A stretch of 44,887 nucleotides of DNA from Candidatus Saccharibacteria bacterium UBA6209 (GTDB lineage: Bacteria > Patescibacteriota > Saccharimonadia > Saccharimonadales > Saccharimonadaceae): assembly GCA_905370345.1 (NCBI GenBank), contig CAJPKE010000002.1, forward strand, positions 1 to 44,887. The letters run 5' to 3'. Below, piece after piece: positions 16,797 through 24,835 of the stretch. Within the stretch, counting starts at the first letter, position 1; every line of letters starts with the position of its first letter. A program made the translations under genes and the position numbers. The notes beneath the pieces are model-generated. The model did no database searches. It saw nothing but the letters and a program-made list of their open reading frames with translations, and was not told the DNA's origin.

Positions 16797-16802
16797 TATA
16801 AT
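16797..16802 (+). promoter_or_regulatory. -10 box of the processing protease gene, leaderless arrangement
   Basis: TATAAT at 16797-16802 ends 6 nt before the ATG at 16809 and begins only 5 nt after the preceding terminator stem. Confidence 0.75.
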
Positions 16803-16808
16803 AAGCAT

Positions 16809-17984
16809 ATGGTTACGGGAGAAAAAAGACAGCAATTAAGTTGGTTTTTGACGCTTATTATTGTGGCTATTGTTAGTTTTGTGGCGGGAGCTCGCTCAGA
16901 TGCGCTGTTTGCTAACGTGGCGTCGGTATTTGGCGTTAGAACTTCAAATAAGACAATCGACTTATCTAGCGTTCAAAAAACATATCAAGAACTGATTGCT
17001 AATTACGATGGAAAATTGGATACTCAAAAGTTAATTTACGGCGCCAATCGTGGGCTGGTTGAAGCGGCTGGCGATCCTCATACGGCGTATATGGATCCTG
17101 ACGAGACGAAGGAGTTTGATAAGTCACTGAGTGGGCAAATTGGTGGTGGAATCGGTGCGGAGATTGGTCTTAGGAATAATAAGCCGACTATCATAAAACC
17201 TCTGGAAAACAGTCCAGCTCAGAAGGCGGGAATTAAGGCTGGTGAGGTGATTGTTAAGGTTAATGATGAGGCTTCCTCTGACTGGTCAGTGGAAAAAGTT
17301 GTGAGTAAAATTCGCGGAGAAGTTGGTACGTCCGTTAAATTGACGTTATTAAGCGGTGGCCAAACGCGTGAGGTGTCGGTTGTGCGTCAGAATATAGTTT
17401 CTCCGGCAGTAGAGTCGGAAATTGATGGAGAAATTGGTATTTTGAAAGTTAACCGATTTGGCGATGATACAGTGAGCTTGTCCAGAAAATACGCTTCGGA
17501 GTTTGTTGAGAAAGGTGTTAAAAAGGTAATTTTGGACTTACGGAATAATCCTGGCGGAACGGTTGGAGCTGCTCAAGGGCTATTGGGTATTTGGCTAGAC
17601 AATCAAATAGCTATGACCGAGCGTAGAGGCTCTGAAATTGTTAAAACGCTACGTACAACTGGAACGCCAATTCTGGGCAATATGAAGACAGTGGTGCTTA
17701 TTAACGGCAACAGTGCTAGTGCTAGCGAAATTACGGCTGGGGCGCTTCGTGAATACGGAAAAGCTACTCTAGTTGGGCAGAAGAGTTACGGTAAGGGAAG
17801 CGTGCAGATCGTACTTGGGTTACCTGGCGGGTCGCAAATGAAGGTTACGGAAGCCAGATGGTACACGCCAAAGGGCAAAAATATAGATAAAACTGGTATA
17901 GAACCTGATGTAAAAGTTGATCTTTCGTCGGACGATGTCAATAATAACGTAGATCCGCAGATGGATAAGGCGAAGTCGTTATAA
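16809..17984 (+). CDS. C-terminal processing peptidase, S41 family with PDZ domain
   Basis: The 391-residue protease has an N-terminal membrane anchor (about residues 10-30, LSWFLTLIIVAIVSFVAG), a PDZ domain (about 110-195, IGGGIGAEIGLRNNKPTIIK to GIKAGEVIVKVNDE) and the S41 catalytic core. The nucleophile serine is in NGNSASASEITAGAL near residue 302 and the lysine in GQKSYGKGSVQ near 328, giving the Ser-Lys dyad of CtpA/CtpB enzymes. It acts outside the membrane. Such proteases can trim or degrade envelope hydrolases, so its position after the PcsB-like gene is suggestive, although it has its own promoter. Confidence 0.95.
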   Translation: MVTGEKRQQLSWFLTLIIVAIVSFVAGARSDALFANVASVFGVRTSNKTIDLSSVQKTYQELIANYDGKLDTQKLIYGANRGLVEAAGDPHTAYMDPDETKEFDKSLSGQIGGGIGAEIGLRNNKPTIIKPLENSPAQKAGIKAGEVIVKVNDEASSDWSVEKVVSKIRGEVGTSVKLTLLSGGQTREVSVVRQNIVSPAVESEIDGEIGILKVNRFGDDTVSLSRKYASEFVEKGVKKVILDLRNNPGGTVGAAQGLLGIWLDNQIAMTERRGSEIVKTLRTTGTPILGNMKTVVLINGNSASASEITAGALREYGKATLVGQKSYGKGSVQIVLGLPGGSQMKVTEARWYTPKGKNIDKTGIEPDVKVDLSSDDVNNNVDPQMDKAKSL

Positions 17985-18025
17985 AGCTTGTGTTTTTGGG
18001 CTGGACAACATAAAATGGAGATAGT

Positions 18026-18409
18026 ATGAACGGACAAAAAAAGAAGATTTTACTAGTTGAGGATGATATGGCTCTGTCTGCGGTTTATAGGTCGCGACTA
18101 GAGATTGAAGGATTTGATGTTAGAGAGGCTAACAATGGAGAAGACGCTCTGTCTGCCACTGTTGAGTATCGTCCAGATTTGATTCTTTTGGATGTGATGA
18201 TGCCAAAGATTAGTGGTTTTGATGTCCTGGATATTCTTCGCAATACGCCAGAAACTGCTAACGTGAGGATTATTATGCTAACAGCGCTTAGCCAACCAAA
18301 GGACAAGGAACGTGCTGAGAGCTTGGGTGTCGATGATTATTTGGTGAAATCTCAGGTTGTAATTGGCGACGTTGTGGCTCGCGTAAAGCATCATTTGGGC
18401 ATTCAATAG
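18026..18409 (+). CDS. Single-domain response regulator (receiver only)
   Basis: The 127-residue protein is a stand-alone receiver domain. It has the acidic pocket VEDD (residues 11-14), the phospho-acceptor aspartate D56 in LILLDVMMPK, the switch threonine in IIMLTALS and the conserved lysine in YLVKSQ. No output domain is present, so it must act by protein-protein interaction or as a phosphate shuttle. The cognate kinase is not adjacent; the soluble histidine kinase at 23751 is a candidate. TTGTGT and TAAAAT with a 17-nt spacer (17988-18016) form the promoter, ending 9 nt before the ATG. Confidence 0.92.
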   Translation: MNGQKKKILLVEDDMALSAVYRSRLEIEGFDVREANNGEDALSATVEYRPDLILLDVMMPKISGFDVLDILRNTPETANVRIIMLTALSQPKDKERAESLGVDDYLVKSQVVIGDVVARVKHHLGIQ

Positions 18410-18476
18410 AAGAGTAAAGCGGGCGGAAGGCCAGCCTCTTAGGGGTTGACTTTTTGCTTGCACTGATTCAGTAATT

Positions 18477-19016
18477 TTGCCAGCAGCTAAATCGGTTGAA
18501 AACCCAGTGGTTGAAAAGTCGATGGAGACGAATGAAGTCAATGTCGACATATTGCCTGAGGACTTTAAGATTGCGATTGACAGTTTTAAACAACTTACCG
18601 AAGATAATAATAATCAGTTTTTTGCAAAGGCTCAATATATAACTGGAGAGCTGGATCGGCTGAGGATGCTAATTGAATATAATCCAACAGCAATGAATAA
18701 TCCTGCGATCTCAGAAATGATAACATCTGAGTCAGGTAAAATTAGAAATCTTGAGGCTTCTAGGGCTGAGTCTGTGAATAAATTTAAGAATGATATAAAT
18801 AGTCTTCTGGAGGGTCTAAAAAGTGAGATTGAAAATGAAGACGAGAAGCGTAGGCGTCTAGTTAAGTTAACTGAGCACGTAGATCAGATGGGTGTGAATA
18901 ATACGGTTCTGAGTAATGTAACTAATGACTTGTTGGATAAATTAATAAGAATAAGAAGTTATATTGCGGAGTCACAGAATAGTAGATGGGGAATAGACTA
19001 CTATAAAAGTAGGTGA
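18477..19016 (+). CDS. Unknown helical/coiled-coil protein
   Basis: I do not recognise this protein (179 residues from the TTG at 18477, or 164 from the ATG at 18522; the start is uncertain and neither has a clear ribosome binding site). It is hydrophilic, with no membrane segment, and is predicted by eye to be mostly helical, with a coiled-coil-like stretch at about residues 95-150 (NKFKNDINSLLEGLKSEIEN and onward). It follows the single-domain receiver by 67 nt and precedes a terminator. A TTGACT at 18446-18451 could be its -35. Codon choice is more AT-rich than in neighbouring housekeeping genes. A role as a partner of the receiver would be pure speculation. Confidence 0.6.
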   Translation: MPAAKSVENPVVEKSMETNEVNVDILPEDFKIAIDSFKQLTEDNNNQFFAKAQYITGELDRLRMLIEYNPTAMNNPAISEMITSESGKIRNLEASRAESVNKFKNDINSLLEGLKSEIENEDEKRRRLVKLTEHVDQMGVNNTVLSNVTNDLLDKLIRIRSYIAESQNSRWGIDYYKSR

Positions 19017-19067
19017 TGTTGAGGGAATTAAGCGTGAAGGATATTATCAAGAGAGGTGATTGATATT

Positions 19068-19098
19068 AAAATAACTCCGCATTTACCGGAGCTATTTT
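19068..19098. terminator. Bidirectional terminator between convergent genes
   Basis: AAAATAACTCCG at 19068-19079 pairs with CGGAGCTATTTT at 19087-19098 with one mismatch. The A-rich left arm and T-rich right arm allow termination in both directions, fitting its place between the plus-strand gene ending at 19016 and rpmA on the minus strand. Confidence 0.88.
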
Positions 19099-19117
19099 AA
19101 TAAAAAGTTTTTACCGA

Positions 19118-19390
19118 TTAAAGAACAACAACTTGCGTTCGGCGTTCTGATTTGCCGGTAAACTTGGTTTTCTTAACTGATTTAAAGCCAACTACGCCAT
19201 CTTTTGCAGCGTGGATGGTGAAATTACGGCTAACGTATGTACCGTCACCAGCGATCTTTGTGGCACCAGTTTGGCGAACTAGAACTTCTCCAGCGGAAAC
19301 TTTTTGACCGCCAAATCGCTTAACGCCAAGACGTTGACCAGCATTGTTGTGGATATTCTTACTAGAACCACCAGCTTTAACCTTTGACAT
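19118..19390 (-). CDS. rpmA: Large ribosomal subunit protein bL27
   Basis: The 90-residue protein is bL27, which lies near the peptidyl-transferase centre. It shows GGSSKNIHNNAGQRLGVKRF, GEVLVRQTGATKIAGDGTYV and the C-terminal FTIHAAKDGVVGF. The initial MSKVKAGGSSKN lacks a long N-terminal extension that would need cleavage. Unlike the common rplU-rpmA arrangement, no L21 gene is adjacent. A good Shine-Dalgarno sequence (AAGGAG on the minus strand) and a leader with a hairpin precede it. Confidence 0.97.
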   Translation of the reverse strand: MSKVKAGGSSKNIHNNAGQRLGVKRFGGQKVSAGEVLVRQTGATKIAGDGTYVSRNFTIHAAKDGVVGFKSVKKTKFTGKSERRTQVVVL

Positions 19391-19400
19391 TCTTTACTCC

Positions 19401-19457
19401 TTATAGTTTCTATAAAACAATCTGTTCTAGTTTATCGAAAATAAAGCCAGTTGTCAA
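19401..19457 (-). promoter_or_regulatory. rpmA promoter and leader hairpin
   Basis: On the minus strand, TTGACA (plus-strand 19457-19452) and TAAACT (19434-19429) have a 17-nt spacer, a near-ideal promoter. The leader of about 30 nt holds the inverted repeat TTATAG-AAA-CTATAA (19415-19401) directly before the ribosome binding site, which could affect ribosome access. Confidence 0.75.
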
Positions 19458-20647
19458 GCGGTTTTGGCTATATCTGCGGGTTTTAATACCAATATTTCTC
19501 TGGCAACAACTTGATCTTCACGGTAATATAAGAGGTTTTTATCGATAATTTGCTGATATCCAAGTTTTTTAAGATTCTTTATCAGAGGTAGGTGGGTGAA
19601 TTTACCTTCGTGATTTTGCCACGCTGGAACGGCTATACAAAGCGTCGTGTCTGGGCGGATTTGCGAATGGATATTTTGTAGAAAATCGCTAATTATGTGA
19701 TTGCAATTTCCAACTACTTCGTGAAGTTTTTCTGGGCTTGGCGGAGCGGAAAATGGCTGACCTAAATATGTTTCGCAAACAATTCGAGAAATCCGTTTCT
19801 TCTGTTCACCTGTTAATTTTACAGAGGTGGCGTCGGCCTGATGTGCTTGCCAGAAAGTTTTTGTTGAAAAAGTTTTTTCTACCCAGTTCATATTTTCGGT
19901 CGTGTAAGATATCATCTTATCGCTTAAATCGCTGCCATAAGCATTCACGCCGATAAGTGCAGCTTCTTGTAGTACCGTTCCTGTGCCACAAAACGGATCC
20001 CAGAGATAATCGTCAGGTTTTGCGCCAGATAGGTTAATCATAATTTGTGCAAGCTTGGGCGGAAGCATTCCCACGAAGGCATCGCGCTTTGGTCGTCCGC
20101 GGTCGCGCTGAGTGTACGAATTGATATTTTGAGCGCCACGACTTTCAGCGATTATCAAATCTCCGTACACGTTCTTAGCTATGATAATTTCAATTTTCGC
20201 CTCAGACCTGCCGAGTTTATTATTGTGAGAGGTCGCAGTGGACAGAGCGGCAGTTTTATTAGGAATTAGACGCAAACTGACACTAGATTTTTTCAGGTTA
20301 TTTTTTAAGATAATTCCGATTTTTTGGACGTTTCTCGGATCCATTTTATTGCCATAAAAACTTATTCCAAACGTTATTTTTTTCTGACTATTTGAAAGTT
20401 TTTTCGTGTATTTTTCAACAATAATTTTTGACGCCTGGAGTAGGGTATTGCGGTCTGATTTTTGCGACTTTATCTTCGTGATGACTTGTCCGCACTTAAT
20501 CGTTCCGCCGAGATTGTCAATTGATAAATTGTCGCAATTAACCGTGGTGGCTTGATTGGAGATTTTTTGGACATTTTGAGTACCGTAAACCGCCTCTAAT
20601 TCAGCGATAGAGATTTCAGGCTGGCGACCGAGAATAGCTATAAACAT
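19454..20647 (-). CDS. Trm11-like RNA methyltransferase
   Basis: The 397-residue protein resembles the archaeal/eukaryotic Trm11/TrmG10 family of tRNA guanine-N2 methyltransferases. The N-terminal part (FIAILGRQPEISIAELEAVY) is like the start of those proteins, a THUMP-like region follows, and the SAM site is DPFCGTGTVLQEAALIGVNAYGSDLS near residues 218-243. The expected catalytic D/N-PPY or DLPYG motif is not obvious; the corresponding place reads CETYLGQPFSAPP. On the minus strand TATAAT (plus 20659-20654) ends 6 nt before the ATG, so it is leaderless. It is divergent from the flippase-like gene and upstream of rpmA on the same strand. Whether the substrate is tRNA is inferred. Confidence 0.75.
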   Translation of the reverse strand: MFIAILGRQPEISIAELEAVYGTQNVQKISNQATTVNCDNLSIDNLGGTIKCGQVITKIKSQKSDRNTLLQASKIIVEKYTKKLSNSQKKITFGISFYGNKMDPRNVQKIGIILKNNLKKSSVSLRLIPNKTAALSTATSHNNKLGRSEAKIEIIIAKNVYGDLIIAESRGAQNINSYTQRDRGRPKRDAFVGMLPPKLAQIMINLSGAKPDDYLWDPFCGTGTVLQEAALIGVNAYGSDLSDKMISYTTENMNWVEKTFSTKTFWQAHQADATSVKLTGEQKKRISRIVCETYLGQPFSAPPSPEKLHEVVGNCNHIISDFLQNIHSQIRPDTTLCIAVPAWQNHEGKFTHLPLIKNLKKLGYQQIIDKNLLYYREDQVVAREILVLKPADIAKTA

Positions 20648-20653
20648 ATCGTA

Positions 20654-20678
20654 ATTATAACATTTATCGTGGTATAAT
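20654..20678. promoter_or_regulatory. Divergent leaderless promoters
   Basis: The minus-strand TATAAT (20659-20654) ends 6 nt before the methyltransferase ATG. The plus-strand TGGTATAAT, with TATAAT at 20673-20678, ends 7 nt before the ATG at 20686. The two start codons are only 38 bp apart. Confidence 0.78.
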
Positions 20679-20685
20679 GAAGGTT

Positions 20686-21753
20686 ATGTTACCGAAGGTG
20701 TTACAACTGTTGAAATCGCCACGAGCCATTATGAGCGTTTTGACGTTGGCGGTTTTGGCAATAATAATTTTTCTATCTCGGCATGAGCTCGTGAAGGCGT
20801 GGAATCTGTTTTTGCATGCGGATTTATGGCTATTATTCTTACTTTTGCCGTTCCAGATTATCGTGTACTTCGCTGGCGGCGAGATGATTTTTTCGTATCT
20901 GAGAGAGAAGAATCTGATTCATCATATTTCCAGGCTGGAACAGACGAGGATTGCGCTGGAGCTCAATTTGGTCAATCACATTTTTCCGTCGGGTGGAGTT
21001 AGTGGGATTTCGTATACGACATGGCGAATGCATAAACTTGGCGTGAGTTCGGCGCGTTCGACATTTGCGCAGGTGATTCGTTACGTTACGGGATTTTTGT
21101 CGCTTTTGGTTTTGTTGGTGATTGCTGTGCTGGCGCTGGCTATTGATGGTAAGGTTAATCGATATATCGTTGCCGCTAGTTTCTTGCTGATTATCGTGGT
21201 TTTGGCGCTGACGTTTGGCCTAATTTTCGTGTTTTCGTCAAAGCGTCGTATGCAGATGACTGCCGCTAAATTGTCTAAGTTCATCAATACATTGGTGAAA
21301 ATTGCCACTTTAGGTAAGAAGCGACGAGTAATGAAGTCGAAGAAAGTCGAAGAGTTTTTTGTTGATATGCAGGACGATTTTCAAGATTTGTCCAATCATC
21401 CGAAGCTTCTGATAAAACCGATGATCTGGGGAACTGTTTACACTGTTTTTGATGTGGCGATGTTTGCTGTGGCGTTTCTATCTCTGGGTGTTTTTGTTAA
21501 TCCGGCGATTTTGATGGTTGGATACGGTGTGGCGGGATTGGCAGCGATTGTCGTGTTTACGCCTGGAGGGACGGGAGTTTATGAAACTATTATGATTATT
21601 TTCTTAAGCATGGCGGGCACTCCGCCGGATTTGGCGATTGCTGGAATAATTCTGACGCGAGCAATTTTACTTACTGGCACGATTATCTTTGGCTATATTT
21701 TCTATCAACACGCACTGATTAAATACGGCAAGCCAGATGATTCCCAGATTTAG
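20686..21753 (+). CDS. Flippase-like integral membrane protein (LPG synthase TM region/UPF0104 family)
   Basis: The 355-residue protein has about eight hydrophobic segments. It belongs to the family of the transmembrane part of MprF and AglD-like proteins, recognised by the segments HIFPSGGVSGISYTTWRMHK and VFTPGGTGVYETIMI. Members transport or modify lipids or lipid-linked sugars; the substrate here is not known. The ATG at 20686 (MLPKVLQLLKSPRAIMSV) is chosen because the ATG at 20677 lies inside the TATAAT box. It overlaps xseA by 17 nt, so the two are transcribed together. Confidence 0.82.
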   Translation: MLPKVLQLLKSPRAIMSVLTLAVLAIIIFLSRHELVKAWNLFLHADLWLLFLLLPFQIIVYFAGGEMIFSYLREKNLIHHISRLEQTRIALELNLVNHIFPSGGVSGISYTTWRMHKLGVSSARSTFAQVIRYVTGFLSLLVLLVIAVLALAIDGKVNRYIVAASFLLIIVVLALTFGLIFVFSSKRRMQMTAAKLSKFINTLVKIATLGKKRRVMKSKKVEEFFVDMQDDFQDLSNHPKLLIKPMIWGTVYTVFDVAMFAVAFLSLGVFVNPAILMVGYGVAGLAAIVVFTPGGTGVYETIMIIFLSMAGTPPDLAIAGIILTRAILLTGTIIFGYIFYQHALIKYGKPDDSQI

Positions 21754-22837
21754 CGTTAGTAATTTCATAGCAATTGTCAATCAAACTTTTGACGTGGCTT
21801 TTGCTGGAATGGTTGAAGTTGAGGGCGAGGTTTCTAGTTTCAAGTCTTATCCTCCGAAATACGCTTTTTTTGATCTAAAAGATGACGACGGGCTGGTTCG
21901 GTGTTTTGTTGGTTTTAGCAATTTACGTACGCCAATTGAAGATGGAATGAAAGTTGTCGTTCGAGCGATGCCGATGCTTAGAGATAAAGGCGCCTTTAGT
22001 TTGAATGTTCAAGAGATTTGCCCATTAGGCAAGGGAAGTCTGAAGCGAAGTTTTGATCTTTTGAAGCAAAAATTGACAGTTGAGGGTTTGTTTAATTCTG
22101 AAAGAAAGCGTCCATTACCGCAATATCCTCAGAGGGTGGCTGTTATTTCCAGTACAAAAGCGGCGGGATATGCCGACTTTATGAAGATTTCCGGTGAGCG
22201 TTGGGGTGGTGCGAAATTCGTAGTCGCCAACGTTAATGTGCAGGGTGCGAATGCTGCAGATCAAGTTGTTCGAGCAATATCATATTTTAATCAAATGTCA
22301 GAATCTCCAGATGTGATTGTTTTGATTCGTGGTGGCGGTAGTGCGGAAGATTTGGCGAGTTTTAACGATGAAAAACTAGTACGGGCGGTGGCGAGTAGCC
22401 GCATTCCGACAATGACTGGAATTGGTCATGAAATTGATGAGAGTTTATGCGATTTGGCGGCGGACGTTCGTGCAGCCACGCCGAGTAACGCTGCGCAATT
22501 GCTGTTTCCTGATAAGCGAGAAGTGGTTAGGTATTTGCATTACAGGCTAATTGACGCGAAAGATTCAATTTGTAGAGCTATCGAAGAACAGTCGCTTAAT
22601 GCAACAATGTTGCAAAAAGAAGCGCTAAAACAGTGGTCAAGTCGTGTGGATGTGGCTGTAAATGCAACATTGTCGCAACAAAAAGTCATAGCTGAGTATG
22701 ACCCAGAGATGGCGCTGCGTCGTGGCTATGCAATGATCAAGGGCGATTTACAGATTGGTAATATTGTAGAGATTACAACAAAAGATATAATTATGAAAGC
22801 GAGGATTGAGAATAGTGAACAACGATATGACAATTGA
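21737..22837 (+). CDS. xseA: Exodeoxyribonuclease VII large subunit
   Basis: XseA is the catalytic subunit of exonuclease VII, which degrades single-stranded DNA from both ends. The 366-residue protein has the N-terminal OB-fold (VEVEGEVSSFKSYPPKYAFFDLKDD), then the catalytic domain with VAVISSTKAAGYADFMK, IVLIRGGGSAEDLASFNDEKLVRA and MTGIGHEIDESLCDLAADVRA. It is shorter than the E. coli protein (about 450 residues), mainly in the C-terminal helical arm. It overlaps both its upstream and downstream neighbours, and the small subunit follows. Confidence 0.95.
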   Translation: MIPRFSVSNFIAIVNQTFDVAFAGMVEVEGEVSSFKSYPPKYAFFDLKDDDGLVRCFVGFSNLRTPIEDGMKVVVRAMPMLRDKGAFSLNVQEICPLGKGSLKRSFDLLKQKLTVEGLFNSERKRPLPQYPQRVAVISSTKAAGYADFMKISGERWGGAKFVVANVNVQGANAADQVVRAISYFNQMSESPDVIVLIRGGGSAEDLASFNDEKLVRAVASSRIPTMTGIGHEIDESLCDLAADVRAATPSNAAQLLFPDKREVVRYLHYRLIDAKDSICRAIEEQSLNATMLQKEALKQWSSRVDVAVNATLSQQKVIAEYDPEMALRRGYAMIKGDLQIGNIVEITTKDIIMKARIENSEQRYDN

Positions 22838-23015
22838 GCAAATGATGACTGAATTGAATGAGCGAATCGCGTGGTTTCAAGGCGATGATTTTAATCTGGA
22901 CGAAGCAAAACAGAAGTTTATTGAGGCGAGAGAATTGTCAAAAAAAATTACTGCCACGCTGGAAGATATGCGACATGATATCGAGGTTCTTAGCGAGGAT
23001 TTTAACGCTGAGTAG
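22815..23015 (+). CDS. xseB: Exodeoxyribonuclease VII small subunit
   Basis: The 66-residue protein has the typical XseB pattern, IEQMMTELNERIAWFQGDDF followed by LDEAKQKFIEARELSKKI. It is all helical and binds the XseA coiled-coil arm. The GTG at 22815 is favoured by GAGG at 22801-22804 about 10 nt upstream; the ATG at 22827 and TTG at 22806 are alternatives. It overlaps the end of xseA by 23 nt. Confidence 0.85.
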   Translation: MNNDMTIEQMMTELNERIAWFQGDDFNLDEAKQKFIEARELSKKITATLEDMRHDIEVLSEDFNAE

Positions 23016-23055
23016 GATCTTTACATCAATTAAAGCATAAGCTATACTTTACAAT

Positions 23056-23715
23056 ATGATGACGAGAGATAAGAGTGAGCGTGGCTCAGTTAATGGCTGG
23101 ATGGTCGGCACAATCGGCTGTCTGATATTGTTTTTGATTGCTGGATCTTTGGCAATTTGGGCGTATATGCAATACTCCCGAGAAAAAAGCGATGTTAATA
23201 GTAAAGTTGCGATTGAAGTTGCTAAAGGGAAGAGCGAACAAGCCGCATTAGACCAGAAGAATTTTTCTGACTACGTAAAAAACCAGCGTATTGAATTTGT
23301 TGGTCCTACTGAGTATGGTCGAGTGTCGTTCATGTATCCAAAAATTTGGAGCGTATATGTAGCAAATGACGGCAGCGACAGGGGTGATTACAAAGCTTAT
23401 TTTCACCCTGTTTCAGTTCCTTCAACAACTAATAAAAATAGTCGGTTTGCGTTAAGGCTGGAAATTATCAATAAGAATATGGATACGGTGCTGAATGATT
23501 ATCAATCACGACTAAAGAAGGGTGAATTGACCTCAAGTAGTACTGAGTTTAATGGAATTTCAGCAACTCGGATTGACGGTACGTTTGAGAAAGAATTGCG
23601 AGGCTCTGTGGTTTTGATGAAAGTTCGCGATAAAACTATTCGTTTTTCAACCGACGCGGATACGTTTAAGCCAGATTTCCAGACTATATTGAGCACTGTA
23701 AAAATCTCTGAATAG
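23056..23715 (+). CDS. Membrane-anchored protein with PsbP-like extracytoplasmic domain
   Basis: The 219-residue protein has one N-terminal membrane segment (about residues 16-38, GWMVGTIGCLILFLIAGSLA) and an extracytoplasmic domain. The segment YGRVSFMYPKIWSVYVANDG and the later EFNGISATRIDGTFEKELRG and TILSTVKISE resemble the PsbP/MOG1-like fold found in many Gram-positive lipoproteins and CPR surface proteins. No catalytic motif is visible. TATACT at 23043-23048 ends 7 nt before the ATG at 23056, which is followed at once by a second ATG. The function is unknown. Confidence 0.7.
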   Translation: MMTRDKSERGSVNGWMVGTIGCLILFLIAGSLAIWAYMQYSREKSDVNSKVAIEVAKGKSEQAALDQKNFSDYVKNQRIEFVGPTEYGRVSFMYPKIWSVYVANDGSDRGDYKAYFHPVSVPSTTNKNSRFALRLEIINKNMDTVLNDYQSRLKKGELTSSSTEFNGISATRIDGTFEKELRGSVVLMKVRDKTIRFSTDADTFKPDFQTILSTVKISE

Positions 23716-23750
23716 AAAAACCCGAGATATATTTGCTATACTAGAATTGT

Positions 23751-24467
23751 ATGGCAGGTAAAGAGTGGAGTGATGCTGATTTTGGGGGATTGCCGAGCGT
23801 TTTGGTGGCGGCTCACGAGCTGAAAACGCCGCTGGCTTTGATTAGGCAACTGGCGCTACTGTTGGACGACGATTTAACCAGTTCTGCCGATAAAACTCAG
23901 ATCCAGCAACGAATTATTCGGACTTCTGAGCAGGCGTTGCAGCTTACGATCGATTTGGCAAATTCAGCTAATTTAACGCCGTCGTTATTTCCGCTTGAAC
24001 CGGTCAATCCGTTGGCTTTATGTCAGCAAGTAGCGATGGAAACGAAGTTCAATGCAATGCTTTACGGGCGAAAAGTTAGATGGCCTAAGAGTAGTCGAAA
24101 TGGTCAATTGGTATTAGCGAACCGAACGCTTTTGGGACGAATTTTAGCGAACTTTTTGAATAACGCGTTGGCGTATACGGAGGACGGATCGGAGATTAAG
24201 GTTTCGGTTAAGGCGACAAAAGATGCCGTAAGGATGAGCGTGCGAGATTTTGGACCGATGATGAGTTTGAAGGAATATCGGCTTTTGCTTGATGAAATGG
24301 AAACGCGAAAAACCGTGCGAACAAGGCCGGAAAGTAGCGGGCTGGGGATTTATGTGGCGAATCAATTTGCGCGGGCGATGAACGGGCGGATTGGTCTGAT
24401 TCGTCACCGTGATGGATTGACTTTTTATGTAGAAATGCCAATTAGTCGGCAGTTGAGCTTGATATGA
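23751..24467 (+). CDS. Soluble sensor histidine kinase
   Basis: The 238-residue kinase has a HisKA dimerisation domain with the phospho-accepting H22 in AAHELKTPLALIRQL, and a HATPase domain with the N-box NFLNNALAYTEDGSEI and the G-box SSGLGIYVANQFARAMNGRIG. No membrane segment or sensor domain precedes HisKA: only 20 residues do. It must sense an intracellular cue directly or through a partner. TATACT at 23737-23742 ends 8 nt before the ATG. A receiver gene overlaps its 3' end by four bases (ATGA), so the pair is coupled. Confidence 0.92.
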   Translation: MAGKEWSDADFGGLPSVLVAAHELKTPLALIRQLALLLDDDLTSSADKTQIQQRIIRTSEQALQLTIDLANSANLTPSLFPLEPVNPLALCQQVAMETKFNAMLYGRKVRWPKSSRNGQLVLANRTLLGRILANFLNNALAYTEDGSEIKVSVKATKDAVRMSVRDFGPMMSLKEYRLLLDEMETRKTVRTRPESSGLGIYVANQFARAMNGRIGLIRHRDGLTFYVEMPISRQLSLI

Positions 24468-24835
24468 AAAAACTGTTAATCGTTGAGGATGATAAGAATT
24501 GGGCGGATATTCTGGGCAAGTTTGCCGCGGATGTTGGGGCGGAACATCAAGTGGTGGTTTCTGGTGGTCAGGCGATTGAAATTATTGATAATTGGCAACC
24601 TGATGCGGTGATTTTGGATATGTTGTTGGCGGGAGAAACGGCGATTGCGCTACTTAACGAACTGCGATCATACGCGGATTTGGCGAGTCTGCCGATTGTG
24701 GTTTGTACTAATATCGACGTTAAAATGGACGATTTGCGTCCGCTTGGTGTGAAGACAATTTTGAATAAAACATCGATGCGTCCGAATGAGGCGCGGGCGA
24801 TTTTTCGCGAGGTTTTAAATGACGGGGCAGAGTGA
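24464..24835 (+). CDS. Receiver-domain response regulator
   Basis: The 123-residue receiver has the acidic pair EDD (residues 8-10), the phospho-aspartate D52 in AVILDMLLAG, the switch threonine in IVVCTNID and a lysine in ILNKTS. It has no DNA-binding or enzymatic output domain. Its start overlaps the kinase stop as ATGA, marking it as the kinase's cognate partner. Its 3' end overlaps recO by 17 nt. Confidence 0.9.
   Translation: MKKLLIVEDDKNWADILGKFAADVGAEHQVVVSGGQAIEIIDNWQPDAVILDMLLAGETAIALLNELRSYADLASLPIVVCTNIDVKMDDLRPLGVKTILNKTSMRPNEARAIFREVLNDGAE

Noticed and set aside
20677..20685. Upstream ATG for the flippase-like gene
   Set aside because: The ATG lies within the TATAAT box at 20673-20678, so it would not be in the transcript; 20686 is used.
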